Assembly: GCA_003132425.1 (NCBI GenBank)
Contig: PKXS01000050.1
Span: 1 to 45,432, forward strand
Length of the DNA stretch: 45,432 nucleotides
Direction of reading: 5' to 3'
Source: Gammaproteobacteria bacterium
GTDB lineage: Bacteria > Pseudomonadota > Gammaproteobacteria > Steroidobacterales > Steroidobacteraceae
A model generated the notes under the pieces. It saw nothing but the letters and a program-made list of their open reading frames with translations. It was not told the DNA's origin and did no database searches. The position numbers and the translations under genes are program-made. Shown one piece after another: positions 1 through 8,982 of this stretch; position 1 is the stretch's first letter; each line of letters opens with the position of its first letter.

Positions 1-366
1 GATATCCAGGCCGGCCAATTTCCCCTTCATCACCACGAGCGCATCGCGCTCGCCGGTTTGCTTCTGAGTCTGAAGGATTCGATCCTTGTAGCGCTTCGAG
101 TCCTTGAATCTGAGCGGGTCCTCCGACTCGACCTTGACCGCAAGTTCGGTGGTCGACCCGGTATCCAGAAATTTCAACATGCGCTCGCGCCCGTTGATCC
201 GCATGTGGTGGCTGCATTTCGGGCATACATGCAGATTGCGCTCGATCTCGGCGCGATACAGCACCGCGTCGCAGGCAGGACACTTGGTCCACAAACCCTC
301 CGGCACCGAGCGCGTGCGGCGCTCGGTCTTGATGCGCGACGGAACGATTCGTTCAAACCAGGACAT
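1..366 (-). CDS. accD: Acetyl-CoA carboxylase carboxyltransferase subunit beta, N-terminal part (runs off the window)
   Basis: AccD is the zinc-containing beta subunit of the carboxyltransferase half of acetyl-CoA carboxylase, which makes malonyl-CoA for fatty acid synthesis. The ORF track misses it because no stop codon lies in the window. Reading the minus strand from the ATG at 366 gives a protein starting MSWFERIVPSRIKTE, followed by two CxxC pairs (CPAC, then CPKC about 20 residues later), which are the family's zinc ribbon. About 122 codons are present and the carboxyltransferase domain lies outside. The start is 18 bases after the truA stop, so it is probably the distal gene of the fimV-truA-accD unit. 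In Pseudomonas and Xanthomonas trpF normally sits between truA and accD; it is absent here. Family assignment is firm. Confidence 0.93.
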   Translation of the reverse strand, partial: MSWFERIVPSRIKTERRTRSVPEGLWTKCPACDAVLYRAEIERNLHVCPKCSHHMRINGRERMLKFLDTGSTTELAVKVESEDPLRFKDSKRYKDRILQTQKQTGERDALVVMKGKLAGLDI

Positions 367-384
367 GCCCCAGTCTAAACCAAA

Positions 385-1185
385 TCAGCCGGAGGGCGGC
401 AGCAAAAGGCCGCCGGCGGGGGCAGGAATGCCGTAGACGATGGGGTATTCGACGCGCCACAAATATAGCCCGGTCGCCGGCGCGGTAGCGCCGGCCAAGC
501 GGCGGTCGCGGCCCGCCAGTATCCGCGCCATCGCCTCGAAGGGATCGGCCTCGCGCTGTACGCCGAGCAGCGTGCCGACGATATTGCGCACCATGTGATG
601 CAGATAGGCGTTGGCAGCGATCTCCAGCCACACATAGTCGCCCTCGCGGCGCACCTGTACCCGATCGACTCTTCTCACCGGTGTTTTTGACTGGCACTCC
701 ACCGAGCGAAACGCGGTGAAGTCGTGCTCGCCGATCAGTGCCTGCGCGCCGATGTGCATCGCCTCGGCATCGAGCGCCCGATGCATCCACGTCGCGCGTG
801 CGCGCTGTAGCGCGGGGCGCGCGCTTCGGTTAAGAATAATGTAGCGGTAGACCCGGCAAATGGCAGCGTGCCGCGCATGAAATCCTGGCCCTACTTCAGC
901 CGCCCATTGAAGTGAGATGGCCGGCGAGAGCTTCGTATTGGCGCCCAACACCCAGGCGCGCGGCGTGCGCGAGGCATCGGTATCGAAGTGGATAACCTGT
1001 CCGATCGAGTGCACGCCGCTGTCGGTGCGCCCGGCGCAGACCGCGGCGACGCTGTGGCCGGCGACGTACGAAATTGCCTCCTGCACGGCATCCTGCACCG
1101 AAGCCGAGTGCGCTTGGGACTGCCATCCGGCGTAGTCGGTGCCGTCGTACTCGACTATGGCGGCGACGCGGCGGGAATCCGCCAC
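385..1185 (-). CDS. truA: tRNA pseudouridine(38-40) synthase TruA
   Basis: TruA converts U38-U40 in the anticodon arm of many tRNAs to pseudouridine. The 266-residue length is normal. The catalytic aspartate is D55 in AGRTDSGVHS, the most conserved block of the family, and YDGTDYAGWQ near the N-terminus is also typical. The start is GTG at 1185, two bases after the fimV TGA stop, so translation is probably coupled to fimV. The next gene, accD, begins 18 bases after the truA stop. Identification is clear from the motifs. Confidence 0.96.
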   Translation of the reverse strand: MADSRRVAAIVEYDGTDYAGWQSQAHSASVQDAVQEAISYVAGHSVAAVCAGRTDSGVHSIGQVIHFDTDASRTPRAWVLGANTKLSPAISLQWAAEVGPGFHARHAAICRVYRYIILNRSARPALQRARATWMHRALDAEAMHIGAQALIGEHDFTAFRSVECQSKTPVRRVDRVQVRREGDYVWLEIAANAYLHHMVRNIVGTLLGVQREADPFEAMARILAGRDRRLAGATAPATGLYLWRVEYPIVYGIPAPAGGLLLPPSG

Positions 1186-1187
1186 GG

Positions 1188-4100
1188 TCAGCCGGGCAGA
1201 GTTTCGATCAGGCGCTGCGCTTCCTGTTTCTGGCTGGCAGAACCTTCCTGCACGACTTCCTCGAGAATGCTGCGGGCGCCTTCCGGATCGCCCATGTCCA
1301 TGTAGGCTCGTGCAAGATCCAACTTGGTTCCCACTTCGCTCATCGTCACCGGTTCCAACTCTTGAATCGGAGGATTACCGGCCCTCAATTTCGCGGTGTG
1401 ACCCGGTATCTGCAGCCGATTGGTCGGGTGTTCCGCAGCGCCGTTCAGCGCCTCGCCCACATCCAGATCCACACCCCGGCTGCGCTGGCTGGCCTCGAAC
1501 ACTTCGGACGAAAACACCTGATCCTCCGCACGCGGCTGGTCGAGAGTATCGCCGCTGCCCAGCGCCGTCGCCAAGCGATCCAGATCCAAGTCGATGCTAT
1601 CCGCGTGAATGCTATCGGGGTGAATGCTGCGCAGTTTCGACGTGGATTCGATATCGGGCTTCTCGGTATCGTGAATATCCGAGAATTCGGCCGATTTGAA
1701 GCGTGAGGTCGCGCCGGCGTTTGGCTCGTGCGGCATCATGACGGTCGGGGCGGACTCCGGTCCCAACACGGCGGTCTTGATATCGTCGTGCCCGGAGTCG
1801 AGATCGGCGATAAACGACGCTTCCAATTCCCGCTCGAGCTCGGTCAGATCGCGATCGTGAGCGTGGTTCGCCGCGTCAGCCATCATTCGGCGCGAACGCT
1901 CGTCCAGGCCGGCAACCATGGTCGGCGCATCGGCCGGATGATCGGTGGTTTCCCCGAGCTGCGGTACCTCGCCGGTAGCCGATCCCGTCTCTTCCAGTCC
2001 GTCCAGATCCAGACCCAGATCGTCGATCGACACTTCGGCGGTTTGATCCGCTTTCACGCTCCCGCGCTTGGATGCAATTCGCCCGCTCATATCGCCCGGT
2101 TTTAGAGTGGGCGATTCCGTGGTGGGCGTATCGGAGGTGAAGTTCACCATCTCCGATTCGACGGTCGGTTCGTCGCGCGGCGGCATTTCACGCGTCGGCG
2201 ACTCATCGGCGCCGCGCTCCGGTGAATCCAACGTGAAGTCGAGATTGGATCTGGAATTAAGATTCGGCGATTCACCGGTGGCGGCCGTATCCTCGCCCTC
2301 CTTGGCGAGCGGGTGATCGAGACTGCTGCGCTCGCCTTCGGGATCACCGAACAGATCGATGTCGACGCGGTTCTCGCCGCCCTCGAGGTTCAGGTCGACC
2401 AACGCGCCGGCGCCTCTGCCGCCGCCGGCAGCGGACGTGAACAGGGGCTCATCCGGGCAAATCTGCTTGCCCATGATGACAATCTTGTCCCACTCACCGG
2501 CGGGCGCTCGGTCTCGGGTCGCTTCCAGGCCCTTTGCCGCCTGCAAGAACGCATCCTTGTTGCCCCACACGAAATAGATTTCCAATAGCTTCAGGCGCAA
2601 ATCCCGCCGATCCGGCTCGCGTTCCAGCGCGATGCGCACCAGGTCGGCCGCTTGGTCGTACAGGCCATACGCCATATGAAAGTCTGCTTCGGCCAGCGGG
2701 TCGCCCTGATCGAGGTTGACCGCACTCTCGCTCGACATCGTGTCATCGGGAGCCTTCACATCGCGGGCGCTATCCCCGAAACGATCCGACACAGCTCCGA
2801 TTTCGGGCATCCGATGCGGACCGGATTCCTCCACCACGAATGAATCGTCGCCCTTGCGTAACGCTGCGAGCTTCGAGGTGGGGTCGCGCAACTCCGCGAC
2901 GTCGGTTGCCTCCAACCCCTCCAACCCGCCGAAGCCCCCCGGGGAGCCCGGCCCGCGGCGGCGGCGAGCGGCAACTATCAGGCCGGCAATCAAGGCAATG
3001 AGGACCGCCAACGGCACCCACCAGTTCGCCGCTACCCAGTCGATCCACGACCCCGAGTAAGCGGGTGTCGGCGCAACCACCGGTGTCTTTTTGACAGGGG
3101 TAGCGACCGGCGCCGGTATCGGTGCGGGCGCGGTCTCGCCGGCCGGTACCGCGGCCGAGGCCGGCTGCTGCGCAGCGCTCGGCGCGGCAGGGGGCGTCGC
3201 TGCGGGCGCCGCCGGGGCCGCAGCGGCCGGGACTGCAGGGGCCGGGGTCGCCGGCATGCCAAGCTTGCGCTGCAGCTCGCTCAGTTCTGTATTGCGCACG
3301 TCGATCAGACGATGCGATTCCGCCAACTGCGACTCCAGATCCTTGACCCGGTCCTGCAGCGCTTGAGTTTCGCTGCTCGCTCCGTTAGACGGCTTCGCTC
3401 CAGCCGCTGCGTTCGCCGCGTTGCCGGCGCCGGCGCCGGCGCCGGTGACGCTGCCGCTGGCGCCCGGGGTCACCAGACGCAAGTGTCCGCCGCTGGCTAC
3501 CGCGCCGCCGTTCTCCTTCCATGCGCTCATCTGCCGGCGCACTTCGCTGATGGCTTCGTGTTGATTCAGAGCGGCGATTTCGTCCCCGCCAGGTACCCGT
3601 AGTACAGCGCCGCGGCGCAGAATGTTGATGTTTCCACCGAACGCGTCCGGATTCGAGCGATACAGCGCCATCATGGTTTGATCGATATTCGCCGGAGTCT
3701 GCGCGTGCAAGCTGCGCGCGATTTTGGTAAGCGTATCTCCCTTTGCCACCTGATAGCTGGTTGTGCCGGTCTGCGGCGCCGCTTCTGGCGCGGCGGCCAC
3801 CGGCGCGGCTACGGGCGCGGCAACTACCGGCGGTGCGGCAATCACCGGCGCAGCGGCGCCCTTGCGCGGCTGCGCAGGGGCGCTGGCGGGCGGGTTGCTG
3901 GGTGCGCTGGCCGCGGCGGTAACAGGCGCCGAGGTGCTGGGTGTTTCCCCCGGGGTGTACACCGGCGGATCGAGCAGCACCGTGTACTCGCGCATCAGTC
4001 GCCCGCGCGACCAATTGACTTCGACCAAGAAGGTCACAAACGGCTCCGGAATCGCGGCCGTGGACCGCACCAACAGAACATCGCGGCCGTCCTTACCCTT

Positions 4101-4352
4101 ACCCACCTTGAAGGTCAGGGAGGACAGGAATGGCGGTCGATCGATCCCGTAGCGGGTAAACGCATCGTGGCCGGCGAGCGTCGCCCGCAAGGCGATCAGC
4201 TCGTCAGGGCTCGCCGAAACCAAGTCGATCTCAGCGTTTAGCGGCTCGTTCAAAGCCGAATTCAAATGGATCTCACCCAGGCCCAACGCCCACGACAAGG
4301 TTGGGCAAAGCAGGCACGCCATCAGCATCATGCGAGGCAGCGTCACGAACAT
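1188..4352 (-). CDS. fimV: FimV/HubP-like polar hub protein with LysM domain
   Basis: FimV-family proteins bind peptidoglycan, sit at the cell pole and help assemble type IV pili; they influence cyclic-AMP and c-di-GMP signalling. The order seen is a signal peptide ending SWALG, the family N-terminal block (LGLGEIHLNSALNEPLNAEI), a Pro/Ala-rich linker, a LysM repeat (YQVAKGDTLTKIARSL), a coiled-coil stretch, a second Ala/Pro linker, one membrane helix (WWVPLAVLIALIAGLIVAA), a long acidic cytoplasmic region and a C-terminal TPR-like FimV domain (LDLARAYMDMGDPEGARSIL). The ORF track starts at 4394. I prefer ATG 4352, because GGGAGTAG sits just upstream and the signal peptide then has normal length (1054 residues). 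The gene lies between usg-like and truA, as in Pseudomonas. Confidence 0.92.
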   Translation of the reverse strand: MFVTLPRMMLMACLLCPTLSWALGLGEIHLNSALNEPLNAEIDLVSASPDELIALRATLAGHDAFTRYGIDRPPFLSSLTFKVGKGKDGRDVLLVRSTAAIPEPFVTFLVEVNWSRGRLMREYTVLLDPPVYTPGETPSTSAPVTAAASAPSNPPASAPAQPRKGAAAPVIAAPPVVAAPVAAPVAAAPEAAPQTGTTSYQVAKGDTLTKIARSLHAQTPANIDQTMMALYRSNPDAFGGNINILRRGAVLRVPGGDEIAALNQHEAISEVRRQMSAWKENGGAVASGGHLRLVTPGASGSVTGAGAGAGNAANAAAGAKPSNGASSETQALQDRVKDLESQLAESHRLIDVRNTELSELQRKLGMPATPAPAVPAAAAPAAPAATPPAAPSAAQQPASAAVPAGETAPAPIPAPVATPVKKTPVVAPTPAYSGSWIDWVAANWWVPLAVLIALIAGLIVAARRRRGPGSPGGFGGLEGLEATDVAELRDPTSKLAALRKGDDSFVVEESGPHRMPEIGAVSDRFGDSARDVKAPDDTMSSESAVNLDQGDPLAEADFHMAYGLYDQAADLVRIALEREPDRRDLRLKLLEIYFVWGNKDAFLQAAKGLEATRDRAPAGEWDKIVIMGKQICPDEPLFTSAAGGGRGAGALVDLNLEGGENRVDIDLFGDPEGERSSLDHPLAKEGEDTAATGESPNLNSRSNLDFTLDSPERGADESPTREMPPRDEPTVESEMVNFTSDTPTTESPTLKPGDMSGRIASKRGSVKADQTAEVSIDDLGLDLDGLEETGSATGEVPQLGETTDHPADAPTMVAGLDERSRRMMADAANHAHDRDLTELERELEASFIADLDSGHDDIKTAVLGPESAPTVMMPHEPNAGATSRFKSAEFSDIHDTEKPDIESTSKLRSIHPDSIHADSIDLDLDRLATALGSGDTLDQPRAEDQVFSSEVFEASQRSRGVDLDVGEALNGAAEHPTNRLQIPGHTAKLRAGNPPIQELEPVTMSEVGTKLDLARAYMDMGDPEGARSILEEVVQEGSASQKQEAQRLIETLPG

Positions 4353-4448
4353 TTCTACTCCCAGAAATCTGGTAGGCAAGCGGGTAAAGTTCATTGTGTT
4401 TGAGGAGCTTGGAAGCGAATTCTCACTTGCCCTTTGAATAAGTCATTA

Positions 4449-4477
4449 ACTATAGCTTAACGAGATCTATTTACCAA
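4449..4477 (-). promoter_or_regulatory. Candidate sigma70 promoter of fimV-truA-accD
   Basis: Read on the minus strand, TTGGTA, a 17-base spacer and TATAGT form a good -35/-10 pair (4/6 and 5/6 matches to consensus). It overlaps the last codons of the upstream usg-like gene. Transcription would start about 90 bases before the preferred fimV ATG. This is a sequence match only. Confidence 0.5.
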
Positions 4478-5500
4478 AATCTGGGCTACCGAAACTGCGT
4501 TATGCGCCGCACATTTCCTAACATTATCGGCCACGACCCAAAAATTTAGAGATCGATCACGCGTCAAATCAGCCCGCAGACGGCCTACATATACCTTATC
4601 GGGCGCCAGCGCCAATGTGGCCGGCGTCGGGAATTCGGCAGTCGACTCGGCCTCAATGACGCTCAGACCCTTGCCGCGCTGCAATACCACCCTGGCATCC
4701 GCGGCGCTTAAGGGTCGCTCGAACGCCGCATGGACCGCCAGGCTGTGCCCGAAGAAAACCGGCACCCTCACCGCCGTGGCATTGATGGCCAAGCCGGGCA
4801 GGCCAAGGACTCGCCGAGTCTCCTCCCACAATCGCCGTTCTTCCCGCGAGACCCCGTCTGCGCCGAGCGCGTCCACCTGCGGAATGACGTTGAAGGCGAT
4901 TTGCCGGCCGAATGCCCGGCCCTTCGGCTTCTTGCCGCTGAGCATGGCCACGGTCTCCCCGGCAAGCTCATCGATCGCGCCGCGCCCGCTGCCTGAGACC
5001 GCCTGGTAGGTCGCAACCTCGACCCGCGCAAGGCCCGCCAGCGCATGCAGTGGCGCGAGCGCCGTGGCGAGCGCCACGCTGGCGCTGCCCGGCAGAGCAA
5101 CGATGCCCCGCGAAGCGACCGTCCCGAGCGCCGCGAAGTTGACGTCCGCGGCCACCAGCGGCACGTCGGCGCGGCCGCGAAACGTCGCGGAGCTGTCGAT
5201 CACCCAGGCGTGTGCGGCCGCCGCCTCCGCGTAGCGCTCGGCAAGCGCCGCACGCCCGCAAAAAAAAGCCAGATCCACCCGCGAGAAATCAAATTGAGCG
5301 ACATCTCCCACGGCGATTCTCTTATCGCCGGCCGCGCCTTCGTCATCGTCAACCGGGTGCCCTACATTGCGCTCATCGTCGAGCACATGCAGTTCCGCAT
5401 ACGCTATTTTTCGCACCCGCAGCTCGTCGATCACCGCTTCGCCAATGAGGCTCGACACGCCGACGACGGCAATGCGCGGCGGTACGGCGCTGACGTTCAT
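4457..5500 (-). CDS. usg: Usg-like aspartate-semialdehyde dehydrogenase homologue lacking the catalytic cysteine
   Basis: This 347-residue protein has the aspartate-semialdehyde dehydrogenase fold: an N-terminal NADP-binding start (RIAVVGVSSLIGEAVIDEL), VIDSSATFR, an SGSGRGAIDEL segment and a GHSLAVHAAFE block near the C-terminus. In true Asd the nucleophile lies in a P-N-C-S/T motif. Here the equivalent stretch is LPGSAS (136-141), so the cysteine is replaced, most simply by S139. That is the state expected of USG-1 homologues, which sit beside truA in E. coli and beside fimV in Pseudomonas, and whose function is unknown. It starts 10 bases after aroC ends. A genuine asd would then be expected elsewhere in the genome. 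The family is sure; loss of Asd activity is inferred. Confidence 0.85.
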   Translation of the reverse strand: MNVSAVPPRIAVVGVSSLIGEAVIDELRVRKIAYAELHVLDDERNVGHPVDDDEGAAGDKRIAVGDVAQFDFSRVDLAFFCGRAALAERYAEAAAAHAWVIDSSATFRGRADVPLVAADVNFAALGTVASRGIVALPGSASVALATALAPLHALAGLARVEVATYQAVSGSGRGAIDELAGETVAMLSGKKPKGRAFGRQIAFNVIPQVDALGADGVSREERRLWEETRRVLGLPGLAINATAVRVPVFFGHSLAVHAAFERPLSAADARVVLQRGKGLSVIEAESTAEFPTPATLALAPDKVYVGRLRADLTRDRSLNFWVVADNVRKCAAHNAVSVAQILVNRSR

Positions 5501-5510
5501 TGGCTTGGGC

Positions 5511-6608
5511 TCACGAGCGGTGCGTGATCACCGGCGTGGTTCTGACCACATCGGCGCACTGCGCGCGGAAGCGCAGATAATGATCCATCAGCACGATCGC
5601 CATCATCGCCTCGGCGATCGGCGTCGCGCGAAATCCGACGCACGGATCGTGCCGGCCCGTGGTCACGACTCCGGTGGCATTGCCGTGAACGTCGATGGTC
5701 GCGCCCGGAACGGTGATGCTCGAGGTGGGCTTCAACGCGAGGCTCACGACGATATCCTGCCCCGAGGAAATCCCGCCGAGCACGCCGCCGGCATGATTGC
5801 TCTTGAAGCCGTGGGGAGTCATCTCGTCCCGATGCTCGGAACCGCGTTGCTCCACCGCTTTGAAGCCGGCGCCGATCTCGACGCCTTTGACCGCGTTGAT
5901 GCCCATCATGGCGCTCGCCAAATCGGCATCGAGCCTTTCGAACACGGGCTCGCCCCACCCCGGGGGCACGCCTTTGGCGATCACGGTCACGCGCGCGCCG
6001 ATCGAATCGCCGGCCTCGCGCAAGCTCCAGATATATTCTTCGAGTTCTTTGACGCGCTTCGGATCCGGGCAGAAAAACGCATTGTCATAGGCGCTCGCGG
6101 GATCCACAGGCTGCAGCACGATTCGGCCCATTTGAGCCAAATACCCGTGAATGCTCACCTGCAGCCGCTCCCGCAAGTACTTGCGCGCGATCGCTCCGGC
6201 CGCCACTCGCATGACCGTTTCGCGGGCGGAGGAGCGTCCGCCGCCGCGATAATCGCGAAAGCCGTACTTCTGCTGATAAGTGTAATCCGCGTGGCCCGGG
6301 CGAAAACGATCTTTGATCTTTTCATAGTCGCGCGAACGCTGATCTACGTTCTCGACCATGAGGCCGATCGGCGTGCCGGTGGTCTTTCCTTCAAATACGC
6401 CGGATAAGATGCGCACCGTGTCGGGTTCGCGGCGTTGGCTGGTGTATTGCGAGGTGCCGGGGCGCCGCCGCTCCACGTCCGCTTGCAAATCGGCTTCGCT
6501 GAGCTCAAGACCGGGCGGGCATCCGTCCACGACGCAGCCGAGCGCGGGGCCGTGGCTCTCCCCAAAACTCGTTACCGTGAAAACCCTACCGAAAGAATTA
6601 CCCGCCAC
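5511..6608 (-). CDS. aroC: Chorismate synthase
   Basis: AroC carries out the last step of the shikimate pathway, converting 5-enolpyruvylshikimate-3-phosphate to chorismate with reduced FMN. The 365 residues carry the family signatures [18 protein letters not shown] near the start, [14 protein letters not shown] and the glycine-rich [13 protein letters not shown] segment. The start is GTG at 6608, with GGAG seven bases upstream. It overlaps the end of prmB by 11 bases, so the two are probably co-transcribed. This is a standard gene with no visible oddity. Confidence 0.97.
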   Translation of the reverse strand: MAGNSFGRVFTVTSFGESHGPALGCVVDGCPPGLELSEADLQADVERRRPGTSQYTSQRREPDTVRILSGVFEGKTTGTPIGLMVENVDQRSRDYEKIKDRFRPGHADYTYQQKYGFRDYRGGGRSSARETVMRVAAGAIARKYLRERLQVSIHGYLAQMGRIVLQPVDPASAYDNAFFCPDPKRVKELEEYIWSLREAGDSIGARVTVIAKGVPPGWGEPVFERLDADLASAMMGINAVKGVEIGAGFKAVEQRGSEHRDEMTPHGFKSNHAGGVLGGISSGQDIVVSLALKPTSSITVPGATIDVHGNATGVVTTGRHDPCVGFRATPIAEAMMAIVLMDHYLRFRAQCADVVRTTPVITHRS

Positions 6609-7503
6609 TCGCTTTCTCCAGGTCCGTTGCCCGCAGCAAGAACACGCCCCCGCCGCCCATGGCGATGTCCGGCCAAATAAACGGCAGCCTTGGATAAGCT
6701 CGCAGCAGCGTGCCCTCGGTATTGCCGACTTCCACCACTAAAATTCCGTCATCATTAAGGTGCCGTCGCGCGTCGGCAAAGATCGCTCGCACCGAATCTA
6801 ATCCATCGGCGCCTGAGCTCAGGCCCAACGCCGGTTCGTGGCGGTACTCGCGCGGTAAACGACGCATCTCCGCGCGCCCGACATAGGGCGGGTTGCTCAC
6901 GATGATATCGTAACGGCAGCCCCGCACGGCGTCGAAATGATCGGATCGCAACACCCTTACCTGCTTCGTCAGGTCGAACTTGCGCACATTGCGGCGGCAC
7001 ACTTGAAGCGCGGCGGGGGATATATCAACCGCGTCGATGAGCGCCCGAGGAAAGGCCATGGCGCAGGCCAGCGCGATCGCGCCTGATCCGGTGCCTATAT
7101 CCAGAATCCGGCGCACCCGGCGCGCCGCTGCCCAAGGCCTAAAGCGTTGCAGCGCGAGTTCGGCAATGGGGGAGCGCGGCACCAATACTCGCGTATCCAC
7201 ATACAGTTCGAGCCCGGCGAAAAATGCCCGGTGCGTCAGATAGGGCAATGGTATCCGCTCTGCGATACGCCGCCGCAACAGGGCGTCCACTCGGGCGCGG
7301 CGGCGCGCCGTCAGGGGCCGGGCGTATGCGCCATCGCCCGGCTCGTGTGGAATCCGCGCCGAAAAAAACACCATTTCCGCGGCCTCGTCTCGCGCATCGG
7401 CGGTGCCGTGCCCGAAATGCACACGCGCACGGCGCAGCGCCAGCGCGCAGCGTTCGATGGCGGCGCCGACGGTCTCGGGTGCTCTATGGGATAATCGAGG
7501 CAT
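6598..7503 (-). CDS. prmB: Ribosomal protein L3 glutamine N5-methyltransferase
   Basis: PrmB methylates a glutamine of ribosomal protein L3. It has the family N-terminus ([18 protein letters not shown]), the S-adenosylmethionine loop DIGTGSG (135-141) and the catalytic NPPY (204-207) shared with PrmC/HemK. The ORF track begins at 7554, but alignment with the usual PrmB N-terminus favours the ATG at 7503 ([11 protein letters not shown]), giving 301 residues. That ATG lies back to back with the ATG of the divergent SCO gene in one CATG. The order prmB-aroC is common in gammaproteobacteria and supports PrmB over PrmC, which normally accompanies prfA. Confidence 0.9.
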   Translation of the reverse strand: MPRLSHRAPETVGAAIERCALALRRARVHFGHGTADARDEAAEMVFFSARIPHEPGDGAYARPLTARRRARVDALLRRRIAERIPLPYLTHRAFFAGLELYVDTRVLVPRSPIAELALQRFRPWAAARRVRRILDIGTGSGAIALACAMAFPRALIDAVDISPAALQVCRRNVRKFDLTKQVRVLRSDHFDAVRGCRYDIIVSNPPYVGRAEMRRLPREYRHEPALGLSSGADGLDSVRAIFADARRHLNDDGILVVEVGNTEGTLLRAYPRLPFIWPDIAMGGGGVFLLRATDLEKASGG

Positions 7504-8131
7504 GGCCGTCCAATCGAAAATCCTGTCCATTGCGTTCATTTGCATCGTCGGCATGGCCGGCGTCGGCGCCGCGCTGCTGTGGCGTCACCCGAGCCCCGCC
7601 GTTGACCTCGTCACGGGGACCTTGATCATCCCGAAGCACGAGCTGCCGGATTTTAGCCTTATCGACCAGCGCGGTCAGAAGTTTGACCGGACCAATCTAC
7701 GCGGCCATTGGTCGATGCTGTTTTTCGGTTATACGAATTGTCCGGATTTTTGCCCGACCACGCTCACGACGCTGGCTGCAATGGAGAAGCGTCTACGGGC
7801 CGCCGCCGCCCCTGTGCGGCCGCAGGTGATCTTCGTGTCGGTGGACGCGAAACGCGATACGCCCGCGCAATTGGCGCAATACGTGCCTTACTTCGATCCC
7901 GAGTTCATCGGCGTCACTGCGGCCGATCAGCCGGCCATCGAGGCCCTCGCCAAGAAAATGGGTGTGGGCGTGATCATCACGCCCCACGCCGACGGCAGCT
8001 ACAGCGTCGATCATTCCGGCGCTATCTTCGTGCTCGACCCCGGCGGCAAAGTAGCCGCGATACTCACCGGCCCCTTTACGGTGGATGGCTTGAAGGGTGA
8101 TTTTGAGCGCATCGTGGCCGGCAGCGCATGA
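7502..8131 (+). CDS. SCO1/SenC-family copper-binding thioredoxin-fold protein
   Basis: SCO proteins are membrane-anchored thioredoxin-fold proteins that bind copper and help mature the CuA site of cytochrome oxidase, or act in thiol redox chemistry. The 209-residue product has an N-terminal membrane anchor (about residues 7-26), then the copper ligands C80 and C84 in YTNCPDFCP and the distal histidine H171 in VDHSGAIF. All three ligands are present, so copper binding is likely. I chose the ATG at 7502 because it directly precedes the anchor; the track's upstream start lies inside prmB on the other strand. The stop overlaps the psd start in ATGA. No oxidase genes are nearby. Confidence 0.9.
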   Translation: MAVQSKILSIAFICIVGMAGVGAALLWRHPSPAVDLVTGTLIIPKHELPDFSLIDQRGQKFDRTNLRGHWSMLFFGYTNCPDFCPTTLTTLAAMEKRLRAAAAPVRPQVIFVSVDAKRDTPAQLAQYVPYFDPEFIGVTAADQPAIEALAKKMGVGVIITPHADGSYSVDHSGAIFVLDPGGKVAAILTGPFTVDGLKGDFERIVAGSA

Positions 8132-8982
8132 GCGCGGACACCCGCGGCCGGCTGTTCGTCTGGCTGCAATATCTGCTGCCGCAGCATGCTGTGTCGCGGC
8201 TGGTGCGCGCGGCCACCCGCGCACGGACCTGTTGGTTCAAGAACTTGCTGATCCGCGGATTTCTCAAGCTGTACTGCGTCAACATGACGGAGGCCATGGA
8301 GACCGATCCGTATTGCTTTGGCAGCTTCAATGAGTTCTTCACCCGGGCCCTTAAAACGGATTCCCGCCCGATCACCGCAGGTGTGGGCGAGATCGCCAGC
8401 CCGGTGGACGGCACGGTCAGCGAATGCGGCGGCATCGAACGGGACTTGCTCCTACAAGCCAAAGGCCGGCAATACACGCTCGTGGATTTGCTGGCGGGGC
8501 AAGTCTGGGCCAAGCGTTTCGAGGGCGGCAGTTTTGCCACGATCTATCTCGCACCCTTCAACTATCACCGCGTGCACATGCCGCTCGGCGGGCAACTGCT
8601 GGACACCGTGTACGTGCCCGGGCGCCTGTTCAGCGTCAACTCCGTCACGGCGCAGCACGTACCAAGATTGTTCGCGCGCAATGAACGCGTGCTGACCTTG
8701 TTCGACACGGCGTTCGGCCAGTGCGCGCTGGTGATGGTGGGCGCCCTGAATGTGGGCAGCATGGCCACCGTCTGGGCGGGCGACATCACGCCCGCCGCGC
8801 GGCGCGTCGTGACCCATCTGCCCGGGCCGCAAGTTCGCCTCGAGCGAGGCGCGGAGCTCGGCCGCTTCAATATGGGCTCGACGGTGATTCTGCTGTTCGA
8901 GCCCAACCGCGCGCGCTGGGAGTCCCGGTTGAGCGCGGGCTCCGTCGTGCGGCTGGGTCAGCTCATCGGCCGCGCCGCATGA
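8128..8982 (+). CDS. psd: Phosphatidylserine decarboxylase proenzyme
   Basis: Psd is an inner-membrane enzyme that makes phosphatidylethanolamine from phosphatidylserine. It cuts itself to form a pyruvoyl prosthetic group. The 284 residues include SFNEFFTRALKTDSRPI, SPVDGTVSECG, the YHRVHMPLGG block and the self-cleavage motif FNMGSTVILLF, with cleavage expected between G250 and S251. The start ATG overlaps the SCO stop and the stop overlaps the epmA start, both as ATGA, so the three genes should be translationally coupled. The gene looks complete and functional. Confidence 0.96.
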   Translation: MSADTRGRLFVWLQYLLPQHAVSRLVRAATRARTCWFKNLLIRGFLKLYCVNMTEAMETDPYCFGSFNEFFTRALKTDSRPITAGVGEIASPVDGTVSECGGIERDLLLQAKGRQYTLVDLLAGQVWAKRFEGGSFATIYLAPFNYHRVHMPLGGQLLDTVYVPGRLFSVNSVTAQHVPRLFARNERVLTLFDTAFGQCALVMVGALNVGSMATVWAGDITPAARRVVTHLPGPQVRLERGAELGRFNMGSTVILLFEPNRARWESRLSAGSVVRLGQLIGRAA

